Position numbers and translations under genes: made by a program
Assembly: GCF_900095265.1 (NCBI RefSeq)
Contig: NZ_LT607657.1
Location: 161,268-197,353, forward strand
Length of the DNA: 36,086 bases
Source of the DNA: Janthinobacterium sp. UMAB-56
GTDB lineage: Bacteria > Pseudomonadota > Gammaproteobacteria > Burkholderiales > Burkholderiaceae_D
Reading direction: 5' to 3'
The notes under the pieces: model-generated
What the model was told of the DNA's origin: nothing
The model's database searches: none
The model's input: only the letters and a program-made list of their open reading frames with translations
Part shown: piece after piece, positions 27,491 through 35,990 of the stretch
How the letters are laid out: every line of letters begins with the position of its first letter
How positions within the stretch are numbered: position 1 is the first letter of the stretch

Positions 27491-27519
27491 TTGACGAAAT
27501 TGGGTGGGGGCGTTATTAT
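27491..27519 (+). promoter_or_regulatory. Promoter of tRNA-Pro
   Basis: TTGACG (27491-27496) and TATTAT (27514-27519) are 17 bp apart, ending 8 bp before the tRNA. Confidence 0.75.
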
Positions 27520-27527
27520 CTTGTCTT

Positions 27528-27604
27528 CGGAGTGTGGCGCAGCCCGGTAGCGCACCTGGTTTGGGACCAGGGGGTCCAAGGTTCGAATCCTTGTACTCCG
27601 ACCA
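27528..27604 (+). tRNA. tRNA-Pro (anticodon TGG)
   Basis: 77 nt with encoded CCA. The acceptor CGGAGTG (27528-27534) pairs with TACTCCG (27594-27600). The anticodon stem CCTGG/CCAGG encloses TTTGGGA with anticodon TGG (27562-27564). The T-arm contains GTTCGAATC. The clover-leaf is complete. Confidence 0.97.
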
Positions 27605-27612
27605 AAGTCATA

Positions 27613-27642
27613 AGCGGGCTGTCAGAAATGACAGCCCGCTTT
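27613..27642 (+). terminator. Terminator between the tRNA genes, GAAA tetraloop
   Basis: AGCGGGCTGTCA (27613-27624) and TGACAGCCCGCT (27629-27640) are perfect 12-bp arms across a GAAA tetraloop. Only three T follow before a C. Confidence 0.85.
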
Positions 27643-27698
27643 CTATTCCGCGCAGGCATTTCCTTGCTGGCGCGCATGGATTAAAATATTGCACCTCT

Positions 27699-27773
27699 CC
27701 GCCCATCGTTCAACGGATAGGACAACGGTCTTCTAAACCGTGAATGGGGGTTCGATTCCCTCTGGGCGGACCA
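27699..27773 (+). tRNA. tRNA-Arg (anticodon TCT)
   Basis: 75 nt with encoded CCA. The acceptor CCGCCCA (27699-27705) pairs with TGGGCGG (27763-27769). The anticodon stem ACGGT/ACCGT encloses CTTCTAA with TCT (27732-27734). The T-arm has GGTTCGATTCC. A TAAAATATT at 27682-27690 may be its -10 region. Confidence 0.97.
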
Positions 27774-27843
27774 GTCCTTGCTGGTCATGCACGCGACAGC
27801 CTGTCGCCTGCCATCACTCTTCCTCTTTTACCTGCTAGCCGTG

Positions 27844-28023
27844 TCACGGCTGCGCAAACAGCACCACGCTGAGCAAATACAGCAGCGCCGCCGCGCACAG
27901 CAGTGTAGCTAATACCGATAGCATTTTCTTGCTGGCCAGCCGGGCCAGGCGCAGCCGTTCGCGTACGGGCAGGTGCTGGCGGATCACGCCGCGCGCGCGT
28001 GGCGGTAACGGTTGTTCATGCAT
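27844..28023 (-). CDS. Small single-pass membrane protein, hypothetical
   Basis: 59 residues from ATG 28023, with GGGGGA upstream; the frame extends to 28167 without a better start. Residues 1-33 are basic and cytosol-like (several Arg, ending in LARLASKKM). Residues 34-57 form one hydrophobic helix ending at the C-terminus, so it looks tail-anchored in the inner membrane. I do not recognise a family. It runs antiparallel to the tRNA genes and lies downstream of the PEP-CTERM gene on the same strand, with 162 bp and a stem-loop between. Confidence 0.55.
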   Translation of the reverse strand: MHEQPLPPRARGVIRQHLPVRERLRLARLASKKMLSVLATLLCAAALLYLLSVVLFAQP

Positions 28024-28145
28024 GAGAGTTCCCCCTGGTCGATCGGCAGTTGATGCCGTCGAGCATAACGAGGGGAGTCTAAAGATGGTGTAAAAAGCGG
28101 CTTGCTCGCCGCAAACGCGGCGTAAAGATGTGGCAGGCCTTGAAG

Positions 28146-28176
28146 GCGGCAGCGGGTGCTGGTGCACTGCTGCCGC
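28146..28176 (-). terminator. Stem-loop after the PEP-CTERM gene
   Basis: GCGGCAGC (28146-28153) and GCTGCCGC (28169-28176) are perfect 8-bp arms, 10 bp after the stop. There is no T-run. Confidence 0.4.
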
Positions 28177-28185
28177 TGATGAGGC

Positions 28186-28752
28186 TTACTTTCCCTGGCG
28201 GCGGCGTGCCAGGAAGCCCAGCAAGCCCAAGCCGGCGAGCAGCATGGCATAAGTTTCAGGTTCCGGCACGGCGGAAATGAAGGCCCTGTAGTTGCTCAGA
28301 TCCTTGGGCAGGCCTTCCACCGTGAAGGTAGTGCCGGCAGCCACGGGAGCGGCCCAGTGGAACACCAGTTCTCCCTGGCCGAAGTGGATGGCCAGATAGT
28401 CATAGGCGGCCGCGCTTGTATAGGAATTGACGCCGCCGCTCAAGCCTGCCGTGGTGCCGGCAGTGCAGCCCGAGGTGGCATTGTCGCAATACGATACTGC
28501 CGAGCCCAGGCTGGTGCCGAACACGCCGTTGATATAACCCTGGATGGCCGCAGGACTCTGCGGCACCAGGTTATCGTCATAATATTTCACCTGCAGTGCC
28601 GGCGATGGCGTATAGGTGACGGTACTGCCGGCGATGACGAAACCGCTGGCTGGCCCTACATCGATCCAGGTGGCTGCTTGCGCCGCACTTGCCAGTACGG
28701 TCATTGCGGCCAGCATGGATGCCTTGATGGCAATGCTCTTTATGCTTTTCAT
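28186..28752 (-). CDS. PEP-CTERM sorting domain protein
   Basis: 188 residues, ATG behind AAGGGGA. Residues 1-26 are a Sec signal peptide (cleavage after AQA). The C-terminus from residue 162 is a PEP-CTERM sorting signal: V-P-E-P, a hydrophobic helix of about 16 residues and an Arg cluster (RRRQGK). Exosortase (XrtA-like) and related systems cut or sort such proteins to the surface, often together with exopolysaccharide genes. No exosortase or polysaccharide gene is in the window. The middle is low-complexity Gly/Ser/Ala with two Cys (about 93 and 99 by count, possibly a disulfide). The function is unknown; it may be a matrix or surface protein. Confidence 0.9.
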   Translation of the reverse strand: MKSIKSIAIKASMLAAMTVLASAAQAATWIDVGPASGFVIAGSTVTYTPSPALQVKYYDDNLVPQSPAAIQGYINGVFGTSLGSAVSYCDNATSGCTAGTTAGLSGGVNSYTSAAAYDYLAIHFGQGELVFHWAAPVAAGTTFTVEGLPKDLSNYRAFISAVPEPETYAMLLAGLGLLGFLARRRQGK

Positions 28753-29051
28753 GAAAATCCCCTTGTGCTTGAGACAGTCGCTTCATCGTATTGGGACGCA
28801 TCCCTGCATGCCGGGGAGGTCATCCCATTGCCCGTTTTCACTATTTCCTGCGCGTAGCGAGTACGCAAATGAAAGCTTACTCTTGATGTAAACTAATACA
28901 ATTTAAATAATACTATTGGTTTAGTTGACAACATCGTGTGCAGCTATGTATGGCTGTGCTAGCGATGCTTAACCTGACTTCAGGCAGGGCGTGACAAGGC
29001 GCGCCAGTTTGTGCTAGCGGCGTCTCGGACTTGGGGGGAGTAGGGGGGGCT
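28753..29051. other. AT-rich intergenic region upstream of the PEP-CTERM gene
   Basis: About 300 bp between the PEP-CTERM start and the end of the GbsR-type gene, both on minus. The stretch 28885-28935 is AT-rich and probably holds the PEP-CTERM promoter: minus-strand TTGTCA followed by TATTTA at 16 bp. No gene or repeat was found. Confidence 0.35.
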
Positions 29052-29624
29052 TCAGTCGCTGCTATTGCTGACGCCAAACAGGCGATCCTTAGCATTGAGC
29101 AATTTTTGCACCTTGGCGCCCATTTTCATCAGTTGCGCCATGGATTCTGGCGACAGGCGCTGCAAGTCGTCGAACCAGGTGTTGGCCAGGTCGACCAGTT
29201 CATACATTTCGCGCATGCGCTCCTGCGCATACTGGTCCACGGGTTCCGTGGCCGGCGCCAGCAGCGATTCGCGCAGTACCGTCAGCGTGGGCGCCACTTC
29301 GCGACGGCGGCGCTCGGCGGCCACCACGCGGAAGATTTGCCACACATCGCCCAGCGAAGAAAAATACTCGCGCCGGTCGCCGGGGATGCGCGATTGGCGG
29401 ATCAAGCCCCAGCCTTGCAACTCTTTCAAGCCTATGCTCACGTTCGAGCGTGAAAAACTCAGGTGCTCCGCGATTTCGTCTGCGTGCAAAGGATGCTCAG
29501 AGACGAACAACAAGGCGTACACTTGCCCCACCGTGCGATTAAAGCCCCAGCGGCTGCCCATCTCGCCGAAATGGCTGACGAAGGTCAGGATCAGCGGCGT
29601 CATTTGGATATATTGAGTTTTCAT
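29052..29624 (-). CDS. GbsR/MarR-type transcriptional regulator
   Basis: 190 residues from ATG 29624; the in-frame extension to 29696 lies in the promoter region and is unlikely. The winged-helix part (about 20-100) shows FNRTVGQVYALLFVSEHPLHADEIAEHLSFSRSNVSIGLKELQGWGLI, with SRSNVSIGLKEL as the recognition helix. The wing contains GDRREYFSS, and a long helical dimerisation tail follows. This is typical of the GbsR family, which acts as repressors of neighbouring genes. It is divergent from cydD across 118 bp containing a clear promoter and a palindrome, so control of the cyd operon and of itself is likely (inference). The signal is unknown. Confidence 0.88.
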   Translation of the reverse strand: MKTQYIQMTPLILTFVSHFGEMGSRWGFNRTVGQVYALLFVSEHPLHADEIAEHLSFSRSNVSIGLKELQGWGLIRQSRIPGDRREYFSSLGDVWQIFRVVAAERRRREVAPTLTVLRESLLAPATEPVDQYAQERMREMYELVDLANTWFDDLQRLSPESMAQLMKMGAKVQKLLNAKDRLFGVSNSSD

Positions 29625-29663
29625 AATTATCTGAATTTTTTCACGCCAAACTGGCGGGGTCAA

Positions 29664-29692
29664 TTGATATATGTCATGTTTCGCAGTATTAT
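29664..29692 (+). promoter_or_regulatory. cyd operon promoter
   Basis: TTGATA (29664-29669) and TATTAT (29687-29692) are 17 bp apart, 50 bp before cydD. Confidence 0.7.
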
Positions 29693-29709
29693 ACAAAAAA
29701 TCGAATTTA

Positions 29710-29721
29710 CAGAAAATTCTG
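29710..29721. promoter_or_regulatory. Palindrome downstream of the cyd promoter, possible operator
   Basis: CAGAA-AA-TTCTG (29710-29721) lies about 12 bp after the predicted start point and 22 bp before cydD. TTCTGAAAA and ATCTGAATT variants occur nearby. The position suits a repressor, such as the divergent GbsR-type protein (inference). Confidence 0.4.
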
Positions 29722-29742
29722 AAAACTCAAGAAGTATAGAAG

Positions 29743-31425
29743 ATGCCGACCCCGCCACTGTCCTTGCCCCGTTTTATTCTTCCCCGTGTCGCCAGCCTTG
29801 CGCAGGGTGGTGCCGCGTTGCTGTGGCTGCCGCAAGCGGCCTTGCTGGCCTGGGCCGTGCAAGCCATGCTAGCGGCTGCACCGTGGCGCTCGGCCCTGCT
29901 GCCGGCCGCCGGCGTGCTGCTGCTGGGCGTGCTGCGCGCCGGCTGCGAAGCGTGGGGTGCGCGGCGCATGTATGCGGCGGCGCGCGAGCACCTGTCTACC
30001 CTGCGCGCACAAGTGGCGCTGGCACTGGCCCGTCGTTCGCCGCTGGACCGCCAGCGCGCGCAGTCGGGCCAGGCGGCCAGCGTCATCGCCGAGCAGGCCG
30101 AAGCCATCGTGCCGTATCTGGTGCGCTACAAGCCGGCGCGCTGGAAGGTGCTCACCGTGCCGCTCGTGATCCTGGCGGTGGTGACGCCGCTGTCGTGGAT
30201 TGCGGCAGTGATCCTGCTCATTGCCGCGCCGCTGATTCCCGTCTTCATGGCCCTGGTGGGCATGGGCGCGCAAGCGGCCAGTCGCGCGCAGATGGTGGAG
30301 ATGGGCAGCATGAACGCCTTTCTGCTGGACCGCCTGCGCGGCCTGGCCACCTTGCGCGCGCTCGACGCCGTCGACGCCACGGCCGAACGCCTGGACGCCT
30401 CGTCGCAATCCGTGCGTCGGCGCACGATGGTGGTGCTGCGCATCGCCTTCCTCTCGTCCGCCGTGCTGGAACTGTTTTCCGCGCTGGGCGTGGCCATGGT
30501 GGCCGCGTTTATCGGTTTCTCTTTGCTGGGCAGCATCAATTTCGGCACCTGGGGCCGGGAGCTGAGCCTGGGGCAGGGCTTGTTCATCCTGCTGCTGGCA
30601 CCCGCATTTTTCGAGCCCCTGCGCGAACTGGCCGCCGTCTGGCACGACAAGGCGGCCGGCGAAGCGGGCCTGGCCGGCTTGCACGACCTGGCTGCCGATG
30701 GCGTGCCCCTGCCTGGCGCCGGTGTGGCAGTTGCCGCCGTCTCCGCCGCCGCCATGGCGGTGGTGGCGCCGCCCGCCATTGACATTCATCAACTGCGTTT
30801 TGCCCACCCCGGCGAAGCGCCCGTGTTCGAGCGCTTCGACCTGGCCGTGCGCGCCGGCGAACACGTGGCCCTGCTGGGTGCCAGCGGCGCCGGCAAGACT
30901 ACCTTGCTGTCCTTGCTGGCCGGCTTGCTGCCCGCCAGCGGCGGCGAGATCCGCATCGGCGGCGTGCGCCTGAACGATAGTACGGTCAATACCTTGCGCC
31001 AGCGCATGGCCTGGATGGGCCAGCGTCCGCACGTGTTTGCCGCTTCCGTCAGCCAGAACGTGACGCTGGGCCGCATGGGAGCGAACGCCGCGCACGTGAC
31101 GCAGGCGCTGCACCTGGCCGACCTGGCTGCCGTGGCCCAGGCACAGCCGGCCGTCATGCTCAGCGATGGCGGGCAGGGCTTGTCGGGCGGTGAAGCCGTG
31201 CGCCTGGCGCTGGCCCGCGTGGCCCTGCATCCGTATGCGGATTTGCTGCTGGTCGATGAGCCGACGGCCCACCTGGACAGCGAAACGGCGACGCGCGTGA
31301 CGGACGCCCTGCTGGCCCTGGCCAAGGGCAAGACCATGATCGTCGCCACGCACGACCCGGTGCTGGCCGGCCGGTTGCAGCGCACGGTGCATGTCGATGC
31401 GCAAGCGCAAGAGTTGAGCGCATGA
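29743..31425 (+). CDS. cydD: Heterodimeric ABC exporter subunit CydD
   Basis: 560 residues from ATG 29743, weak ribosome binding site. CydDC exports glutathione/cysteine and/or handles heme, and is needed for assembly of cytochrome bd. The N-terminal ABC exporter membrane domain (about 1-320, six helices) has the EMGSMNAFLLDRLRGLATLRAL segment, typical of CydD. The C-terminal ATPase has Walker A GASGAGKTT, signature LSGGEAVRLALARV, Walker B LLLVDEPTAHLD and switch His in THDP. All are intact. The stop overlaps the cydC start (ATGA, 4 bp), so the two are coupled. Confidence 0.96.
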   Translation: MPTPPLSLPRFILPRVASLAQGGAALLWLPQAALLAWAVQAMLAAAPWRSALLPAAGVLLLGVLRAGCEAWGARRMYAAAREHLSTLRAQVALALARRSPLDRQRAQSGQAASVIAEQAEAIVPYLVRYKPARWKVLTVPLVILAVVTPLSWIAAVILLIAAPLIPVFMALVGMGAQAASRAQMVEMGSMNAFLLDRLRGLATLRALDAVDATAERLDASSQSVRRRTMVVLRIAFLSSAVLELFSALGVAMVAAFIGFSLLGSINFGTWGRELSLGQGLFILLLAPAFFEPLRELAAVWHDKAAGEAGLAGLHDLAADGVPLPGAGVAVAAVSAAAMAVVAPPAIDIHQLRFAHPGEAPVFERFDLAVRAGEHVALLGASGAGKTTLLSLLAGLLPASGGEIRIGGVRLNDSTVNTLRQRMAWMGQRPHVFAASVSQNVTLGRMGANAAHVTQALHLADLAAVAQAQPAVMLSDGGQGLSGGEAVRLALARVALHPYADLLLVDEPTAHLDSETATRVTDALLALAKGKTMIVATHDPVLAGRLQRTVHVDAQAQELSA

Positions 31426-33104
31426 AGAATTCACTGATGCGTAACCCCGTGCTGCGGCAATTGCTGCTGGCCCAACCCGGCAAGCTGATCGGGGGCGCCA
31501 TGCTGGCGGCCCTGACGGTGCTGGCCGGCATGGCCTTGCTGGGCTTGTCCGGCTGGTTTATTACCGCCACGTCGATTGCCGGCCTGCACGCTTCCACCGC
31601 GATCCTGTTCGACGTGTTCGGCCCGTCGGCCGGCATCCGCCTGCTGGCCATCGGCCGCACGGGTTCGCGCTATGCGGAGCGCCTCGTCACCCACGACGCC
31701 ACGTTCGCCGCGCTGGCCTGCATCCGCGTGCAACTGTTTCGCGGATGGTCGCGCCCGGAAGCGGCCAGCCGATTGCTGCGCCAGCCCGCCAAGCTGTTGT
31801 TCCGCCTGACGGCCGATATCGACGCGCTCGAATCACTGTATTTGCGCCTGCTGGTGCCCGCCTTCACGGCATTGTGCGCGGCCTTGCTGGCCGGCGTGGC
31901 GCTGGGCGTGATGCAGTGGCAGCTGGGCCTGGGCCTGGCCGCGTGGCTGCTGGCCGCCGGTGGCGGCATCAGCTGGGCGGTGGCGCGCCGCGCCCGCCGT
32001 CCCGCCATCGTGCGCTCGCGCGCCATCGAGAAATTGCGCTCCGGCACCATCGACCTGGTCGCCGGTCAGACGGACCTGGTGATGGCGGGGCGCATCGACG
32101 CCCAATGCGCGGCGCTGGGACAGATCGACCGCTCGCTGGCGCAGGCCGATTTTGCCCTGCAGCGCCTGGAGACGGTGGCCGGTGCCGCATATGGGGTGGC
32201 CGGCAGCGCACTACTTTCCGGCGTGCTGCTCGCCGTGGCCGCGCTGGTGCAGCAGCAGGCGCTGACCCTGCCGCTGGCTGCCCTGGCCTTGCTGATTGCC
32301 CTGACGGCCGTGGAGCCGTTTGCGGGATTGCGCCGTGGCGCGCTGGAAGCGGGCCGCATGCTGCTGGCGATGCGCCGGCTGGCACCGCGCCTCGATGGAC
32401 AGGACGTCGTGGCGCCGCCCGTCGACGCTGCACCCGGCTTGCGCCTGGAACACGTCAGCGCCGCGCATGCGGGCAGCAATGTTGCCATTTTGCATGACGT
32501 ATCGCTGCACATCGCTGACGGCGAACGGGTGGCCTTGATCGGCCCCAGCGGCGCGGGCAAGTCCACCTTGCTGGCCCTTGCCGCGCGCGAGCTGGCGCCG
32601 CTGTCGGGCGCCGTCTGCGCACCGCGCGCCTGTTTGTTCACGCAGAAGACGGAATTGTTCCAGGACAGCTTGCGCGACAACCTGCGCCTGGCCGACCCGT
32701 GCGCCAGCGATGCGCAGCTGTGGGCGGCGCTGCAATCGGCCGGCCTGGACGAAGAAGTGCGTGCCTTCGCGGACGGCTTGGGCACCATGCTGGGCGAGGG
32801 CGGCCTGGGCTTGTCGGGCGGGCAGGCACGGCGCTTGGCGCTGGCGCGCTTGTTCCTGCACGAATCGACCTTGTGGCTGCTGGACGAAGCCACCGAGGCG
32901 CTCAATGCCAGGACGGCAATCGATGTCTTGCAGCGCCTGCGTGCGCGCAGCGAAGGACGCAGCTTGCTGATCGCCACCCATTTGCGGCGCGAAGCGGCGC
33001 TGGCAGACCGGCTGGTCAGCCTGCGCGATGGCCGCATTGTGGGCGACGCGCGCCGTGGCACACCCGCTTTCGAGGCGGCCCTGGCGGGCTTGCGGGGAGA
33101 TTAA
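31422..33104 (+). CDS. cydC: Heterodimeric ABC exporter subunit CydC
   Basis: 560 residues, ATG overlapping the cydD stop by 4 bp. It is the partner of CydD in the bd-oxidase assembly exporter. The membrane domain begins after a short N-terminus with GLSGWFITATSIAGLHASTA, followed by FGPSAGIRLLAIGRTGSRYAERLVTHDATF, a CydC hallmark. The ATPase has Walker A GPSGAGKST, signature LSGGQARRLALARL and Walker B LWLLDEATEALN, with TATHL-type switch His in IATHLRRE. A 120-bp gap with a strong hairpin separates it from cydA. Confidence 0.96.
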   Translation: MKNSLMRNPVLRQLLLAQPGKLIGGAMLAALTVLAGMALLGLSGWFITATSIAGLHASTAILFDVFGPSAGIRLLAIGRTGSRYAERLVTHDATFAALACIRVQLFRGWSRPEAASRLLRQPAKLLFRLTADIDALESLYLRLLVPAFTALCAALLAGVALGVMQWQLGLGLAAWLLAAGGGISWAVARRARRPAIVRSRAIEKLRSGTIDLVAGQTDLVMAGRIDAQCAALGQIDRSLAQADFALQRLETVAGAAYGVAGSALLSGVLLAVAALVQQQALTLPLAALALLIALTAVEPFAGLRRGALEAGRMLLAMRRLAPRLDGQDVVAPPVDAAPGLRLEHVSAAHAGSNVAILHDVSLHIADGERVALIGPSGAGKSTLLALAARELAPLSGAVCAPRACLFTQKTELFQDSLRDNLRLADPCASDAQLWAALQSAGLDEEVRAFADGLGTMLGEGGLGLSGGQARRLALARLFLHESTLWLLDEATEALNARTAIDVLQRLRARSEGRSLLIATHLRREAALADRLVSLRDGRIVGDARRGTPAFEAALAGLRGD

Positions 33105-33126
33105 GAAAGAGAACGGAGACGCAGGC

Positions 33127-33160
33127 GGCACCGTCTTGCCAGCAGCATGGCAGCGGTGCC
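33127..33160 (+). promoter_or_regulatory. Intercistronic stem-loop between cydC and cydA
   Basis: GGCACCG (33127-33133) pairs with CGGTGCC (33154-33160), and TGCCA (33137-33141) with TGGCA (33148-33152) inside it, around GCAGCA. No T-run follows, so it is more likely an mRNA stabiliser or processing site than a terminator. Confidence 0.5.
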
Positions 33161-33224
33161 AATCAAAGCGCAGCAGGTAGATGGCAAGTTTGCAATCACA
33201 GTAGGGAATCACCAAGGAAATCAT

Positions 33225-34802
33225 ATGGACTTCGATATTGTCGCTTTATCCAGACTGCAGTTCGCGCTGACAGCTCTGTACCACTTTATATTCGTTCCGC
33301 TGACGATAGGCCTGTCAGTGATCCTCGCCATCATGGAGACGGTTTACGTGATGACGAACCGCCCCATCTGGCGTGACATGACCAAGTTCTGGGGTGTCTT
33401 GTTCGGCATCAACTTCGCCATGGGCGTGGCGACGGGCATCGTCATGGAATTCCAGTTCGGCATGAACTGGAGCTATTACAGCCATTACGTGGGCGACATT
33501 TTCGGCGCGCCGCTGGCCATCGAGGGCTTGATGGCCTTCTTCCTGGAAGCGACCTTCGTCGGCCTGTTCTTCTTCGGCTGGGACAAGCTGTCGAAGCGGG
33601 GCCACCTGGTCACGACCTGGCTGGTGGCCATCGGCTCGAACTTCTCGGCCCTGTGGATACTGATCGCCAACGGCTGGATGCAAAATCCCGTCGGCGCGGC
33701 CTTTAATCCGCAGACCATGCGCATGGAAGTGACGGACTTCGGCGCCGTGCTGACGAATCCCGTGGCGCAGGCAAAATTCGTGCACACGGTGTCGGCCGGT
33801 TATACGGCCGCGGCCATTTTCGTGCTGGGTATTTCCGCCTGGTATCTGCTGAAGGGCCGCCACGTGCAGCTGGCCAAGCGCTCGATGACGGTGGCCGCCT
33901 CGTTCGGCCTGGCCGCTGCGCTGTCGGTGGTGGTGCTCGGTGACGAAAGCGGCTACCTGTCGTCCGAACACCAGAAGATGAAGCTGGCCGCCATCGAGGC
34001 CATGTGGACCACGGAGCCGGCGCCCGCCGCCTTCACGGCCATCGGCTTTCCTGACGCGAAAGCGCGCGAGACGCATTACGCCGTGCACATCCCGATGGTG
34101 ATGGGCTTGATCGGCACGCGTTCGCTGTCGACGGAAATTCCCGGCATCGAGCAACTGGTCGACCGTGGCGAGCTGCTGATCAAGGATGGCATCAAGGCCT
34201 ATGACGCACTGCAGACCATCCGCAGCGTGGCGCCGGGCAGCCCCGTACCGCAAGAGGCGAAGGACATCTTCGAGTCGAAAGGCCAGTCCATGGGCTATGC
34301 CTTGCTGCTGAAACGCTATGTGGACGATCCGCGCCAGGCCACGCCCGAGCAGATCCGCAAGGCGGCGCTTGACACCGTGCCGCCCGTGGCGCCATTGTTC
34401 TGGTCCTTCCGCGTGATGGTGGGCCTGGGCATGTTCTTTATCTTGCTCACCGGCACGTTCTTCATCCTGTCGACGCGCCGCACGCTCGACAAGCGCCGCT
34501 GGCTGCTGAAGCTGGCCGTGTTCGCCATTCCGCTGCCATGGGTGGCTATTGAGGCGGGCTGGATCGTGGCCGAAGTGGGCCGCCAGCCGTGGGTGATCGA
34601 AGGCGTGCTGCCAACGGCCGTGGCTGTCTCTAACCTGGGTGCGACGACCTTGCTCATCACGATTGCCGGCTTTGCCGCCATTTACACCGTGCTGTTGATC
34701 ATCGAAATGAAGCTCATGCTCAAGACCATCCGCAAGGGGCCGGAAGAGACGGCGCCGGCCCCCGTGCCGGCGGCCGCAGCCATTCATACTCAACGCGCCT
34801 AA
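33225..34802 (+). CDS. cydA: Cytochrome bd ubiquinol oxidase subunit I
   Basis: 525 residues from ATG 33225 behind AAGGA (E. coli 522); the frame extends upstream to 33147 through the hairpin and is not conserved. CydA carries hemes b558, b595 and d and oxidises ubiquinol while reducing oxygen. Heme ligands read as His20 (b595), His187 (b558) and Met398 (b558). The proton-channel glutamates lie in FGAPLAIEGLMAFFLEATFVG. The Q-loop with KMKLAAIEAMW and the long insert before FWSFRVMVGLG make it the long-Q-loop type, as in E. coli. About nine membrane helices are expected. It is followed 13 bp later by cydB. Confidence 0.98.
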   Translation: MDFDIVALSRLQFALTALYHFIFVPLTIGLSVILAIMETVYVMTNRPIWRDMTKFWGVLFGINFAMGVATGIVMEFQFGMNWSYYSHYVGDIFGAPLAIEGLMAFFLEATFVGLFFFGWDKLSKRGHLVTTWLVAIGSNFSALWILIANGWMQNPVGAAFNPQTMRMEVTDFGAVLTNPVAQAKFVHTVSAGYTAAAIFVLGISAWYLLKGRHVQLAKRSMTVAASFGLAAALSVVVLGDESGYLSSEHQKMKLAAIEAMWTTEPAPAAFTAIGFPDAKARETHYAVHIPMVMGLIGTRSLSTEIPGIEQLVDRGELLIKDGIKAYDALQTIRSVAPGSPVPQEAKDIFESKGQSMGYALLLKRYVDDPRQATPEQIRKAALDTVPPVAPLFWSFRVMVGLGMFFILLTGTFFILSTRRTLDKRRWLLKLAVFAIPLPWVAIEAGWIVAEVGRQPWVIEGVLPTAVAVSNLGATTLLITIAGFAAIYTVLLIIEMKLMLKTIRKGPEETAPAPVPAAAAIHTQRA

Positions 34803-34815
34803 GGAGGGCCAGACC

Positions 34816-35970
34816 ATGATTTTGCATGAAATGATTTCTTACGAAACACTGCGCCTGATCTGGTGGCTGCTGATCGGCATCTTGCTGGTGGGCTTTGCCA
34901 TCACGGACGGCTTCGACCTGGGCACGGGCATCTTGCTGCCGTTCGCCGGCAAGACGGACCTGGAACGCAGGGTCATCATCAACAGTATCGGTCCCGTGTG
35001 GGAAGGCAACCAGGTATGGCTGATCCTTGGCGGCGGCGCCATCTTTGCCGCCTGGCCGCAACTGTATGCCGTCTCGTTCTCGGGCTTTTACCTGGCCATG
35101 TTCGTCATCCTGGTGGCGCTGATCGTGCGTCCCGTGGCATTCAAGTTCCGCAGCAAGCGCGAAGACCCGCGCTGGCGCGCCCGCTGGGACGCGGCCCTGT
35201 TCGTGGGCGGCTTCGTGCCGGCCCTGATCTGCGGCGTGGCGATTGGCAACGTGCTGCAAGGCGTGCCGTTCCGTTTCTCGTCGGACATGCACATCTTCTA
35301 TGACGGCAGCTTCTTCGCGCTGCTCAACCCGTTCGCGCTGCTGTGCGGCCTCGTCTCGGTCGCCATGCTGGTGATGCACGGCGCCACCTGGCTGCAAGTG
35401 AAGACGGACGGCGCCGTGGCAGAACGTTCGCGCCGCTACGGCAGCATGGCGGCGATTGCGACAGTCGTGCTGTATGCGCTGGCCGGCGTGGCACTGTGGC
35501 TGTGGATCGATGGCTACCGCGTTACCAGCGCCCTCGTCATCGATGGGCCATCGAACCCCATGCTGAAAACGGCAGAAGTGCATGTGGGCGCCTGGTTCCT
35601 TAATTTTTCCGCCCATCCGTGGACGTGGATCGCCCCTGCGGTCGGCTTGCTGGGCCCCTTGCTGGCCTTCGCCTTGCTGCGCGCGCGCCGTGAAGTGCCT
35701 GCCTTGCTGGCCAGCGCGGCCAGCATCGCCGGCATCATCCTCAGCGTGGGTGCAGCCATGTTCCCGTTCATCCTGCCTTCGTCGATCGATCCGCGCGCCA
35801 GCCTGACGGTGTGGGATTCCTCGTCCAGCCACATGACCCTGTTCATCATGCTGGTCGTCACGGCCGTCTTCATTCCCCTCATCGTGGCCTACACGACGTG
35901 GGTCTATAAAGTGCTGTGGGGCAAGGTTGACGGCAAGGCCATTGCAGACGATAGCGGTCACGCTTACTAA
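34816..35970 (+). CDS. cydB: Cytochrome bd ubiquinol oxidase subunit II
   Basis: 384 residues, ATG behind AAGGAGGG, 13 bp after cydA. CydB has no hemes but completes the heterodimer and binds a quinone in some bd oxidases. Typical segments are LLVGFAITDGFDLGTGILLPF, INSIGPVWEGNQVWLILGGGAIFAAWP and, later, FPFILPSS with DPRASLTVWDSSSS. About nine membrane helices are expected. No oddities are seen. A CydX gene follows after 20 bp. Confidence 0.97.
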   Translation: MILHEMISYETLRLIWWLLIGILLVGFAITDGFDLGTGILLPFAGKTDLERRVIINSIGPVWEGNQVWLILGGGAIFAAWPQLYAVSFSGFYLAMFVILVALIVRPVAFKFRSKREDPRWRARWDAALFVGGFVPALICGVAIGNVLQGVPFRFSSDMHIFYDGSFFALLNPFALLCGLVSVAMLVMHGATWLQVKTDGAVAERSRRYGSMAAIATVVLYALAGVALWLWIDGYRVTSALVIDGPSNPMLKTAEVHVGAWFLNFSAHPWTWIAPAVGLLGPLLAFALLRARREVPALLASAASIAGIILSVGAAMFPFILPSSIDPRASLTVWDSSSSHMTLFIMLVVTAVFIPLIVAYTTWVYKVLWGKVDGKAIADDSGHAY

Positions 35971-35990
35971 GTTTACGAAAGGAAATAATC

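Noticed and set aside
27484..27743. Two short plus-strand frames across the tRNA genes
   Set aside because: They translate tRNA-Pro, its terminator and part of tRNA-Arg.
29664..29677. Possible Fnr/Anr box before cydD
   Set aside because: The left half TTGAT is present but the right half reads GTCAT rather than ATCAA; the TTGATA is better explained as a -35 box.
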